A DNA stretch of 13,275 nt, from the NCBI GenBank assembly GCA_023356515.1, contig JAKQYG010000061.1, forward strand, positions 1 to 13,275, read 5' to 3'. This DNA comes from Trichodesmium sp. MAG_R04. Lineage in GTDB: Bacteria > Cyanobacteriota > Cyanobacteriia > Cyanobacteriales > Microcoleaceae. A program made the position numbers and the translations under genes. Of the stretch, positions 5,963-13,275 are shown in pieces (positions within the stretch are counted from its first letter, which is position 1; each line of letters starts with the position of its first letter). The notes beneath the pieces are model-generated. The model was not told the DNA's origin. It saw nothing but the letters and a program-made list of their open reading frames with translations, and did not search any database.

Positions 5963-5978
5963 CGTGGGAGTATGTCAC
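5911..5978 (+). mobile_element. Right end of the plus-strand IS200/IS605-type remnant
   Basis: It ends in GTGGGAGTATGTCAC (5964-5978), a perfect 15-nt match to the reverse complement of 1720-1734. Upstream, GGGAGAAGCC aligns with GCGAGAAGCC of the other copy, but the CCCACA arm that would pair with the terminal TGTGGG is mutated. An omega RNA from here would be structurally damaged. Confidence 0.6.
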
Positions 5979-6091
5979 ATGAAAACTTCCATATCAAGGG
6001 AGACAAAAAATTAGGTCTCAGGCCTCCTTGCCCTTTTAAAGGTTAAAGGCATGAAATTAGTATTTCAAGGCTCTGGCTCGAGCTAGAGGTA

Positions 6092-6109
6092 CTGATAACT
6101 GATAACTAA
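6092..6109. repeat. CTGATAA heptamer repeat upstream of glsF
   Basis: CTGATAA occurs twice in tandem (6092-6105) followed by a degenerate third copy. It lies about 20 bp before the glsF start, within its leader or promoter. No perfect NtcA site (GTA-N8-TAC) was found in 5979-6130. Confidence 0.6.
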
Positions 6110-6130
6110 TAATCTATATTTATAACTAAC

Positions 6131-9100
6131 ATGAATCAATTTCAGACAAATCTAAAAGGAAATAAAGAAACTTATCAAGGCCAAAGATGGTTGGTAGAAG
6201 AACGAGATGCTTGTGGAGTAGGTTTTATTGCTCATCCATCAGGGAAAAAAAGCCATGAAATTATATTGAAAGCTTTACCTGCCCTAACTTGCTTAGAACA
6301 TCGTGGTGGTTGTAGTGCAGACCAAGATTCAGGGGATGGGGCAGGTTTAATGACTCAAGTTCCTTGGGAATTGCTGCATAAAAACTTAGAGTTCAACCCT
6401 GCTAACTGTGGTGTAGGAATGATATTTTTGCCCCAAATGGAAAAGAAGGCAGCAATAGCACGCCAGATAATTGAAAAAACAATAACTAAAGAAGGTTTAA
6501 CCGTAGTTGGTTGGCGAGTTGTGCCAGTTGTACCAGAAATATTAGGAGTACAAGCACGAACAAATCAACCACAGATTGAACAAGTTATTGTGAGTTCAGA
6601 TAAGTTGCAAGGGGATGAGCTAGAGCGATCGCTCTATTTAATCCGTCGTAACATTGGTTGTGCCCTAGAAGAAGAAGGTTTGATCTGGGGAATAGATGCC
6701 TATATTTGTTCCTTCTCTTGTCGCACTATTGTATATAAAGGTATGGTGCGCTCCGCAGTCTTGGGAGAATTTTACACAGACCTAAAAAATCCAGCTTATA
6801 AAAGTTCCTTTGCCATTTACCACCGACGCTTTAGCACTAATACAATGCCTCGATGGCCTCTTGCCCAGCCCATGCGCTTACTTGGTCACAATGGAGAGAT
6901 TAATACTTTACTGGGAAATATCAATTGGATGAAAGCACGGGAAGCAAGTCTCAGTTCTTCCTTATGGCAGTCAAGACTAGATGAGTTAAAACCTTTTGTT
7001 AATAATCAAAGTAGTGATTCCGCAAATCTAGACAATGTGATGGAATTAATAGTAAGTTCCGGACGTTCTCCATTAGAATCATTGATGATTATGGTGCCAG
7101 AAGCATACAAAAATCAGCCAGACCTAGCAGATCATCCAGAAATTATAAACTTTTACGAATATTATAGCGGTTTGCAGGAAGCCTGGGATGGTCCTGCACT
7201 ATTAGTATTTAGCGATGGTAAACAAGTGGGAGCAGCTCTAGACCGGAATGGTTTGCGACCAGCACGTTATTGCATTACCAATAATGATCTAATTGTTGTA
7301 GCATCCGAAGCAGGAGTAGTTGAGATAGCAGAAACAGAAATAGTTGAAAAAGGTCGCCTTGGCCCTGGAAAAATGATTGCTGTAGACTTAGGTACTAATG
7401 AAATTCTCAAAAATTGGGAAATTAAAAAACGCATTAGTAGGCAGCAACCCTATACAGAATGGTTAAAAAACAGAAAGCAGATAGTAAAGCAAGCATTTAC
7501 AGCAAACACTAAACTAGAATCACAGACCCTACTCCAACTACAAACAGCATTTGGCTATAGTTTTGAAGACCTGGATCTAATAATTAGTGATATGGCAAAA
7601 TTGGGGAAAGAACCAACATTTTGTATGGGTGATGATATTCCCCTAGCAGTGCTTTCGGAGCAACCTCATTTACTATATGACTATTTTAAACAAAGGTTTG
7701 CTCAAGTGACAAATCCTCCTATTGACCCACTGCGGGAAGGAATGGTTATGTCTCTGAATATGCTCCTTGGTAAGCGTGGTAATTTATTAGAAGTTAGTGC
7801 AGAAAATGCACGTTTATTAAAAGTAGAATCACCTGTATTAAACGAGGCAGAATTAAAAGAAATTCGGGACTCCGAATTTGCAACAGAAACTCTTTCTACT
7901 CTATTTGCTGTAGCTGATGGCCCAGAAGGGTTGGAAACAGCAGTGAAGAATTTGTGCAATCACGCAGCCACGGCAGTTCAGAATGGCAAGGAAATTATTA
8001 TTTTATCTGACAAATGTGACAGTGGAATAAATGCAGAACTTACCTACATTCCTCCTCTTTTAGCTGTAGGTGCGGTTCACCATCACTTGATTAAAGAATG
8101 TTTGCGGATGAAAGGGTCTTTGGTGGTAGAAACAGCTCAGTGTTGGAGCACCCATCACTTTGCTTGTTTAATTGGTTATGGAGCTAGTGCAGTTTATCCT
8201 TATTTAGCATTAGAGTCTGTGGGTCATTGGTGGTCTACTTCCAAAGTTCAAAACCAAATGGAACGGGGTAAAATTACAAAAACTACTATTGAAGAAGCTA
8301 AGAAAAATTATCGCAAAGCAGTAGAAGCAGGATTATTGAAAATTCTGTCTAAAATGGGAATTTCTTTGTTGTCTTCTTATCAGGGATCGCAGATTTTTGA
8401 AGCTATTGGTATTGGTGGAGATTTATTAGAGTTAGCTTTCCGCGGAACTACCTCTCGAGTAGGTGGTTTAACGGTGGCAGAGTTGGCACAAGAGGTTATT
8501 TCTTTCCATGGCCGGGCATTTCCAGAACTGAATATTAAAAAGCTGGAAAATTATGGGTTTGTGCAATATCGCTCTACTGGAGAATACCACATGAACAGTC
8601 CGGAAATGGCCAGAGCACTCCATAAAGCAGTTGCTACTTTTAATAATGGCAATGGTAATGGTAATGGTAAACACCAAGAAACAATGAAGTATGATCACTA
8701 TGAAGTTTACCGGAAATATTTGCAAGGGCGACCAATAACAGCTTTGCGGGATTTGTTGGATTTTCATAGTTATTCCCCTTCTATACCTCTAGAAGAAGTG
8801 GAACCAGCAGCAGAAATCATGAAGCGTTTCTGTACGGGTGGAATGTCTCTGGGAGCTTTGTCACGGGAGGCACATGAAACTTTGGCGATCGCTATGAACC
8901 GGATAGGGGGTAAATCTAATTCTGGGGAAGGTGGAGAAGACCCCACAAGATTTAAAATCTTAGATGATGTGAATAGTCAAGGTTTATCTCCTTTATTTTC
9001 TCATCTGAAGGGACTGCGCAATGGTGACACTGCTTCTTCTGCTATTAAACAGGTGGCATCCGGTAGGTTTGGGGTAACTCCAGAGTATCTGATGAGTGCT

Positions 9101-10774
9101 AAACAGATTGAAATTAAAATTGCTCAGGGGGCAAAACCAGGTGAAGGCGGTCAGTTGCCTGGTAAAAAGGTGAGTGGTTACATTGCTACACTACGTCGTT
9201 CTAAACCTGGAGTTTCCTTGATTTCGCCTCCTCCTCACCATGATATTTATTCTATTGAGGATTTGGCACAGTTGATTTTTGATCTCCATCAAATTAATCC
9301 TAATGCTGGTGTTTCTGTGAAACTTGTGGCAGAAATTGGTATCGGTACCATTGCTGCTGGCGTAGCTAAAGCTAATGCTGATATTATTCAGATATCTGGT
9401 CACGATGGCGGTACTGGTGCTTCTCCTCTGAGTTCAATTAAACATGCTGGTGGTCCTTGGGAACTAGGTTTGACTGAAGTACATCGGGTATTGATGGAAA
9501 ATCAACTGCGCGATCGTGTTACTCTCCGGGTAGATGGTGGTCTAAAAACTGGTTGGGATATAATTATGGCTGCTTTGATGGGTGCTGAGGAATTTGGTTT
9601 TGGTTCCATTGCGATGATTGCTGAAGGGTGTATTATGGCCAGGATTTGTCATCTCAATACGTGCCCAGTTGGTGTAGCAACTCAACAAGAGAAGTTGCGT
9701 CAGAAGTTTACTGGGGTGCCAGAAAAGGTAGTCAATTTCTTCTGGTTTATTGCTGAGGAAGTACGAACTATTTTGGCGCGGTTGGGTTATCGTTCTCTTA
9801 AGGAAATATTGGGTCGTGCAGACTTACTGAAAGTACAAGAAAATGTGCAGTTAACTAAAATAGAAAGTTTGAATTTAGATTGTTTGCTTAAGTTGCCGAA
9901 TACTTGTACTGACCGAGGTTGGTTAAATCATGAAACAGTTCATAGCAATGGTCCTGTTTTAGATGATGTGTTGTTGAATGACCAAGAAATTCAAGCTGCA
10001 ATTCTCAACCAGGGTATTGTTTATAGGACAATAAAGGTGGTTAATACTGACCGTACTGTGGGAGCAAGGTTAGCAGGAGCGATCGCTTCTCGTTATGGGA
10101 ATACTGGTTTTGAGGGGTTGATTAATCTTACATTTAATGGTACTGCTGGTCAGAGTTTTGGTGCGTTTAATTTGCCAGGAATGAGATTAATATTGGAAGG
10201 TGAGGCCAATGATTATGTGGGCAAGGGAATGCATGGTGGAGAGATTATTATTAAACCGCCTGTAGAAGCAGGTTATGATCCAGGAGAAAATGTGATTGTT
10301 GGTAATACTTGTTTATATGGTGCGACTGGTGGTTTTCTTTTTGCTAATGGTCAAGCAGGGGAACGCTTTGCTGTTCGGAATTCGATGGGTAAGGCGGTTA
10401 TTGAAGGTACTGGGGATCATGCTTGTGAGTATATGACTGGTGGTGTTATTGCCTGCTTGGGTAAAGCAGGTCGTAATGTTGGTGCTGGTATGACTGGGGG
10501 AATTGCTTATTTCTTGGATGAGAATGGTGATTTTCCGGCTAGGGTGAATAATGAAATCGTTTTTATTCAGCGGGTGTCTACATCAGCAGGTGAGGCCCAG
10601 TTGCGGGAGTTGATTTTGTTACACCTTGAAAAGACTGGTAGTGGAAAGGCGAAGACTATTTTGGCTAATTGGTCTGAATATTTACCAAGGTTTTATCAAA
10701 TTGTGCCTCCTTCTGAAGCTGATACTGCTGTAGCAAAAGTTGATGCTAAAGATGAGGTTGTTGTTAAGGTTTAG
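6131..10774 (+). CDS. glsF: Ferredoxin-dependent glutamate synthase (Fd-GOGAT)
   Basis: Converts glutamine and 2-oxoglutarate to two glutamates using reduced ferredoxin; with glutamine synthetase it is the main ammonium-assimilation route of cyanobacteria. The protein is 1547 residues, typical length. Removal of a 27-residue propeptide would expose Cys28 (E-R-D-A / C-G-V-G-F-I-A), the amidotransferase nucleophile. The class II glutaminase domain (about 28-430) includes EHRGGCSADQDSGDGAG and the R-R-F-S-T-N-T block. A central domain follows, then the FMN synthase domain (about 850-1230) with SGRFGVTPEYL, QGAKPGEGGQLPGKKVSGY and SPPPHHDIYSIEDLAQLIF. The 3Fe-4S ligands are Cys1167, Cys1173 and Cys1178. 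The GXGXG beta-helix domain (about 1290-1480) ends the protein. The FMN-domain blocks match plant and cyanobacterial Fd-GOGAT more closely than NADPH-type GltB, and no gltD is adjacent. A (Asn-Gly)4 stretch lies at 839-846. The gene is monocistronic, judging by the terminator after it. Confidence 0.96.
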   Translation: MNQFQTNLKGNKETYQGQRWLVEERDACGVGFIAHPSGKKSHEIILKALPALTCLEHRGGCSADQDSGDGAGLMTQVPWELLHKNLEFNPANCGVGMIFLPQMEKKAAIARQIIEKTITKEGLTVVGWRVVPVVPEILGVQARTNQPQIEQVIVSSDKLQGDELERSLYLIRRNIGCALEEEGLIWGIDAYICSFSCRTIVYKGMVRSAVLGEFYTDLKNPAYKSSFAIYHRRFSTNTMPRWPLAQPMRLLGHNGEINTLLGNINWMKAREASLSSSLWQSRLDELKPFVNNQSSDSANLDNVMELIVSSGRSPLESLMIMVPEAYKNQPDLADHPEIINFYEYYSGLQEAWDGPALLVFSDGKQVGAALDRNGLRPARYCITNNDLIVVASEAGVVEIAETEIVEKGRLGPGKMIAVDLGTNEILKNWEIKKRISRQQPYTEWLKNRKQIVKQAFTANTKLESQTLLQLQTAFGYSFEDLDLIISDMAKLGKEPTFCMGDDIPLAVLSEQPHLLYDYFKQRFAQVTNPPIDPLREGMVMSLNMLLGKRGNLLEVSAENARLLKVESPVLNEAELKEIRDSEFATETLSTLFAVADGPEGLETAVKNLCNHAATAVQNGKEIIILSDKCDSGINAELTYIPPLLAVGAVHHHLIKECLRMKGSLVVETAQCWSTHHFACLIGYGASAVYPYLALESVGHWWSTSKVQNQMERGKITKTTIEEAKKNYRKAVEAGLLKILSKMGISLLSSYQGSQIFEAIGIGGDLLELAFRGTTSRVGGLTVAELAQEVISFHGRAFPELNIKKLENYGFVQYRSTGEYHMNSPEMARALHKAVATFNNGNGNGNGKHQETMKYDHYEVYRKYLQGRPITALRDLLDFHSYSPSIPLEEVEPAAEIMKRFCTGGMSLGALSREAHETLAIAMNRIGGKSNSGEGGEDPTRFKILDDVNSQGLSPLFSHLKGLRNGDTASSAIKQVASGRFGVTPEYLMSAKQIEIKIAQGAKPGEGGQLPGKKVSGYIATLRRSKPGVSLISPPPHHDIYSIEDLAQLIFDLHQINPNAGVSVKLVAEIGIGTIAAGVAKANADIIQISGHDGGTGASPLSSIKHAGGPWELGLTEVHRVLMENQLRDRVTLRVDGGLKTGWDIIMAALMGAEEFGFGSIAMIAEGCIMARICHLNTCPVGVATQQEKLRQKFTGVPEKVVNFFWFIAEEVRTILARLGYRSLKEILGRADLLKVQENVQLTKIESLNLDCLLKLPNTCTDRGWLNHETVHSNGPVLDDVLLNDQEIQAAILNQGIVYRTIKVVNTDRTVGARLAGAIASRYGNTGFEGLINLTFNGTAGQSFGAFNLPGMRLILEGEANDYVGKGMHGGEIIIKPPVEAGYDPGENVIVGNTCLYGATGGFLFANGQAGERFAVRNSMGKAVIEGTGDHACEYMTGGVIACLGKAGRNVGAGMTGGIAYFLDENGDFPARVNNEIVFIQRVSTSAGEAQLRELILLHLEKTGSGKAKTILANWSEYLPRFYQIVPPSEADTAVAKVDAKDEVVVKV
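8645..8668 (+). repeat. In-frame (AAT GGY)4 repeat coding Asn-Gly in glsF
   Basis: Four tandem hexamers encode N-G-N-G-N-G-N-G (residues 839-846), just before the FMN-binding synthase domain. It probably forms a flexible interdomain linker and may vary in length between strains. Confidence 0.85.
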
Positions 10775-10802
10775 CTTGTTGTTGATTTTTAAATAATTTT
10801 AA

Positions 10803-10830
10803 GGGCGATGGATAGCGATCGCCCCCTTTT
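10803..10830 (+). terminator. Intrinsic terminator of glsF
   Basis: GGGCGAT (10803-10809) pairs with ATCGCCC (10818-10824) across an 8-nt loop, followed by CC and four Ts (10827-10830). It starts 29 bp after the glsF stop. The right arm overlaps a HIP1 octamer (10815-10822). The T-run is short, so efficiency is uncertain. Confidence 0.65.
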
Positions 10831-10844
10831 CAGTTATCAGTTAT
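10831..10844. repeat. CAGTTAT heptamer pair downstream of glsF
   Basis: Two tandem CAGTTAT units follow the terminator directly. They are the reverse complement of a permutation of the CTGATAA units at 6092-6109, so related heptamers flank glsF in inverted orientation. Confidence 0.5.
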
Positions 10845-10956
10845 TGGTTGAATACTTACACTTTGGATGGTAAAATTGTGACATTAACTGCTGTTAACTA
10901 CTTATTTACCTTTTTGATGGTAGACCATATTAGGCTTAATCTAAATTTAATCAAGA

Positions 10957-11070
10957 ATGAAATTTTTAAAACCAACTGGCCCCTTACCTACTCTGGGTAG
11001 ATTAGAAAAAGCAGCTATTATAGAACCCATTTGGGATATTTTCCAGAAAGATGATCGCCTAAAAGAATAA
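10957..11070 (+). CDS. Possible 37-codon ORF or gene fragment
   Basis: An ATG-to-TAA frame encodes MKFLKPTGPLPTLGRLEKAA then I-I-E-P-I-W-D-I-F-Q-K-D-D-R-L-K-E. The composition is protein-like, but there is no Shine-Dalgarno and I do not recognise a family. Its 3' half contains the left arm of the 19-bp inverted repeat at 11019-11037. The right arm, read on the minus strand, can encode nearly the same I-E-P-I-W-D-L-F followed by a stop. It may therefore be a fragment of a repeated or mobile gene rather than a functional peptide. Confidence 0.2.
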   Translation: MKFLKPTGPLPTLGRLEKAAIIEPIWDIFQKDDRLKE

Positions 11071-11324
11071 AACCGATTTAAGAATAAAAAAGTTATAGTA
11101 TTGAAACTATTGCTATTAACAAAAAATCAGGAAATTTTATAAGGTCAAATTCTTGGATGGAAAGATGTAAAAGTTTGGTCAAAATTTGGTGCGAACCCTT
11201 GAAAATGCAACGCTAAATCTTTGTTTTGTTCGGCTGATGCTAAAAAGATTAGCTCTGAGTGCGATCGTTTAGTCCCGTAGAGTACGATCGCTTTTCTCAA
11301 AAAAGATCCCAAATGGGTTCTATA
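11019..11324. repeat. Perfect 19-bp inverted repeat bounding a 306-bp segment
   Basis: TATAGAACCCATTTGGGAT at 11019-11037 is exactly reverse-complemented at 11306-11324. Weaker similarity continues about 20 bp inward on both arms (TTTT...AGAAA...GATCG). Both outer ends are TATA, compatible with a TA-target element, but no separate target duplication can be proven. The interior has no transposase. Confidence 0.6.
11261..11295 (+). terminator. Orphan terminator-like hairpin
   Basis: GCGATCGT (11261-11268) pairs perfectly with ACGATCGC (11284-11291) across a 15-nt loop and is followed by TTTT. No recognisable gene ends upstream of it; glsF already has its own terminator 450 bp earlier. The arms are HIP1-like, so it may be a HIP1-derived palindrome rather than a working terminator. 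Confidence 0.4.
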
Positions 11325-11325
11325 T

Positions 11326-11348
11326 AGTGTCTTGGCGTAAGCTCTGTA
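11326..11348. repeat. Decayed right end of a MITE like that at 4874-4963
   Basis: This 23-nt stretch matches 4943-4965, which spans the right terminal repeat of the MITE, at 19 of 23 positions. No matching left end lies about 90 bp upstream. Confidence 0.4.
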
Positions 11349-11422
11349 TAAAACACAATAAATACCCTACACAGGGGATGATACAAAGAAATAAGTTTAA
11401 AATTCTGAATATACTAACAGAA

Positions 11423-11436
11423 AAATCTAAAATCTA
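11423..11436. repeat. AAATCTA heptamer pair abutting the ileS start codon
   Basis: Two tandem AAATCTA units end at the base before the ATG at 11437, occupying the place where a Shine-Dalgarno would be. The same unit is repeated at 5141-5154. Confidence 0.6.
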
Positions 11437-13275
11437 ATGGTTGAAGCAAAATCCTACAAAGACACCATAAACCTGCCCCGAACAAACTTTAATATGAGGG
11501 CTAACTCAGTCACTAGGGAACCAGAACTACAAAAGTTTTGGACACAAGAACAAATCTATGAACATCTCTCTCAGACAAACCCAGGGGAAATCTTTACTCT
11601 ACATGATGGCCCACCTTATGCTAATGGCAACCTACATATTGGCCATGCCTTGAATAAAATCCTTAAAGACATTATCAACCGCTACCAAATCCTCCAAGGG
11701 CGAAAAGTTCGTTATGTTCCTGGTTGGGACTGCCACGGTTTACCCATCGAACTAAAAGTTATTCAAAATCTTAAATCAGCAGACAGGGCAAAACTCACAC
11801 CCATAGAATTACGCCACAAAGCTAGAGATTTTGCTCTGGAAACTATAGACAAACAGCGTAAGTCATTCAAACGTTACGGTGTTTGGGGAGACTGGGAACA
11901 TCCCTATATGACTCTCTCTCCAGAATATGAAGCTGCTCAAATTGGGGTATTTGGCAAAATGGTTTTGCAAGGTTACATTTATCGTGGCCTTAAACCTGTA
12001 CATTGGAGCCCGAGTTCTAAAACTGCTCTTGCAGAAGCTGAACTAGAATATCCCGAAGGTCACACATCTCAAAGTATCTATGCTGCTTTTAAAGTTACGA
12101 AACTAGCAAAAGCGGTTCAAAAATCTCTCAAACCTTATCTGGAAAAACTTTGGGTTGCTATCTGGACGACAACTCCTTGGACTATTCCTGGTAATTTGGC
12201 AGTCAGCGTTAACCCAGAACTTGATTATGCTGTTGTCAAACCCGATGCTGACTATACAATGGGAAAAGACAAATTATTTATAGTTGCAGCAGAAGCAGTG
12301 GAACGTTTGTCCGCAACTCTCGGTACAACTTTAACTCCTGTAGCGACAGTTAAAGGTGAAGACTTGGAGAACTGTACTTACCAACATCCGCTGTTTGAAC
12401 GGCAAAGTAATATTGTTATTGGTGGGGACTACGTTACTACCGACTCAGGTACAGGTTTAGTTCACACTGCTCCCGGTCATGGTCAGGAAGACTATATAGT
12501 AGGACAACGTTATAGTTTACCAATTTTGTCCCCTGTGGATGGCAATGGGAAATTTACTGCTGAAGCGGGAGATTTTTCCGGGTTGAATGTATTAAAAGAG
12601 GGAAATTTTGCCATCATTGAAGCACTGCAAAATGCTAATTCTCTGCTGAAAGAGGAACCCTACGAACATAAATATCCCTACGACTGGCGGACTAAAAAAC
12701 CTACTATTTTCCGAGCTACTGAACAATGGTTTGCTTCTGTTGAAGGTTTCCGCAGTGAAGCACTCAAGGCGATCGCTAATGTGCAGTGGATACCTACTCA
12801 AGGAGAAAACCGTATTACCCCTATGGTAAGCGATCGCTCTGACTGGTGTATTTCTCGACAAAGAAGTTGGGGTGTACCTATTCCTGTCTTTTATGACGAA
12901 AAGACTGGGGAAGCTTTGCTGAGTGAGGAAACTGTTGCTCATGTACAAAAAATTATTGCTGAAAAAGGCTCTGATGCTTGGTGGGAAATGTCGGTGGAGG
13001 AGCTTTTACCAGAAAAATATCGCCCAGATGCTAACAAATACCGCAAAGGTACGGATACAATGGATGTTTGGTTTGACTCTGGTTCATCTTGGGCAGCAGT
13101 CGCTCAACAAAGGGAAGGGTTAAGATATCCAGTTGATATATATTTGGAAGGTTCAGACCAACATCGCGGTTGGTTTCAGTCAAGTTTGCTGACCAGTATT
13201 GCTACTAATGGTGTTGCACCATATAAAACGGTTTTGACTCACGGTTTTGTGCTTGACGAAAATGGTCGCAAAATG
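11437..13275 (+). CDS. ileS: Isoleucyl-tRNA synthetase, N-terminal 613 codons (3' end outside window)
   Basis: Class I aminoacyl-tRNA synthetase charging tRNA-Ile in the cytoplasm. It starts at ATG 11437 (M-V-E-A-K-S-Y-K-D-T-I-N-L-P). The Rossmann fold shows HDGPPYANGNLHIGHALNK, with the HIGH signature at residues 67-70, and VPGWDCHGLPIELKV. The inserted CP1 editing domain has WTTTPWTIPGNLAV and GTGLVHTAPGHGQEDY, motifs of the post-transfer editing site that removes mis-charged valine. After CP1 come DWCISRQRSWGVPIP, DVWFDSGSSW and YLEGSDQHRGWFQSSLL. The window ends at G-R-K-M, so the KMSKS loop is cut after its first two residues. The family is usually about 950 residues, so about two thirds is visible. 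No Shine-Dalgarno is visible; the start is fixed by alignment to the family. A C-terminal zinc site, if any, lies outside. Confidence 0.97.
   Translation, partial: MVEAKSYKDTINLPRTNFNMRANSVTREPELQKFWTQEQIYEHLSQTNPGEIFTLHDGPPYANGNLHIGHALNKILKDIINRYQILQGRKVRYVPGWDCHGLPIELKVIQNLKSADRAKLTPIELRHKARDFALETIDKQRKSFKRYGVWGDWEHPYMTLSPEYEAAQIGVFGKMVLQGYIYRGLKPVHWSPSSKTALAEAELEYPEGHTSQSIYAAFKVTKLAKAVQKSLKPYLEKLWVAIWTTTPWTIPGNLAVSVNPELDYAVVKPDADYTMGKDKLFIVAAEAVERLSATLGTTLTPVATVKGEDLENCTYQHPLFERQSNIVIGGDYVTTDSGTGLVHTAPGHGQEDYIVGQRYSLPILSPVDGNGKFTAEAGDFSGLNVLKEGNFAIIEALQNANSLLKEEPYEHKYPYDWRTKKPTIFRATEQWFASVEGFRSEALKAIANVQWIPTQGENRITPMVSDRSDWCISRQRSWGVPIPVFYDEKTGEALLSEETVAHVQKIIAEKGSDAWWEMSVEELLPEKYRPDANKYRKGTDTMDVWFDSGSSWAAVAQQREGLRYPVDIYLEGSDQHRGWFQSSLLTSIATNGVAPYKTVLTHGFVLDENGRKM

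Larger units (their letters stand above)
11071..11436. other. Spacer before ileS without a recognisable gene
   Basis: About 370 bp containing the right part of the 11019-11324 inverted repeat, an orphan terminator-like hairpin, a decayed MITE end and AAATCTA heptamers. No T-box-like element or clear promoter for ileS was found, so its promoter is unplaced. Confidence 0.5.

Noticed and set aside
5979..6130. NtcA operator upstream of glsF
   Set aside because: No GTA-N8-TAC was found; the nearest GTA (6089) lacks the TAC half.
7702..9403. Minus-strand frames inside glsF (7702-7959, 8468-8767, 9191-9403)
   Set aside because: They lie antisense within the fully conserved Fd-GOGAT frame and resemble nothing.
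6131..10774. NADPH-dependent GltB instead of Fd-GOGAT
   Set aside because: The FMN-domain blocks match plant and cyanobacterial Fd-GOGAT, and no gltD is adjacent; a full alignment of the ferredoxin loop would confirm.
11325..11436. T-box riboswitch before ileS
   Set aside because: No T-box consensus or specifier stem was visible in this short AT-rich leader.
12592..13123. Frames within ileS on both strands (12592-12948 minus, 12923-13123 plus)
   Set aside because: They overlap the conserved ileS frame; shadows only.

Overview
The window looks like part of a low-GC cyanobacterial chromosome, most likely a filamentous marine type with large spacers (Trichodesmium/Okeania-like; the genus is a guess). 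The evidence is a ferredoxin-dependent glutamate synthase, six copies of the HIP1 octamer GCGATCGC (6625, 8885, 10079, 10815, 12769, 12830), heptamer STRR-type repeats, and many decayed IS200/IS605-type tnpB remnants.

Layout. From 1 to 2336, on the minus strand, lies a str operon in the order rpsL, rpsG, fusA; fusA runs off the left edge. The rpsL-rpsG spacer holds the 3' end of a dead tnpB with a well-preserved element right end that matches an omega-RNA (TnpB guide RNA) scaffold. From 2337 to 3533 there is no intact gene, but there are at least two further minus-strand tnpB fragments and an element-end-like hairpin. From 3534 to 4294, minus strand, a stand-alone phosphomannose-isomerase-type cupin and an iscA-type Fe-S assembly gene lie 26 bp apart and are probably co-transcribed. 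From 4295 to 6130 is a 1.8 kb AT-rich graveyard: a 90-bp MITE with target-site duplication, palindromes, heptamer repeats and one or two plus-strand tnpB 3' remnants. From 6131 to 10774 is glsF (Fd-GOGAT), complete, followed by a hairpin terminator. From 10775 to 11436 is a repeat-rich spacer with a perfect 19-bp inverted repeat, an orphan terminator-like hairpin and a decayed half MITE. From 11437 to the right edge is ileS, cut within its KMSKS signature.

How the parts relate. The intact genes are housekeeping: translation (rpsL, rpsG, fusA, ileS), ammonium assimilation (glsF) and Fe-S supply (iscA; glsF itself needs a 3Fe-4S cluster). No intact transposase, CRISPR array, tRNA, rRNA or defence system was found. 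The most interesting signal is the set of tnpB/omega-RNA fossils: one sits inside the ribosomal operon in the sense orientation, and another on the opposite strand shares its 15-nt right end. I see no convincing new multi-gene system here.
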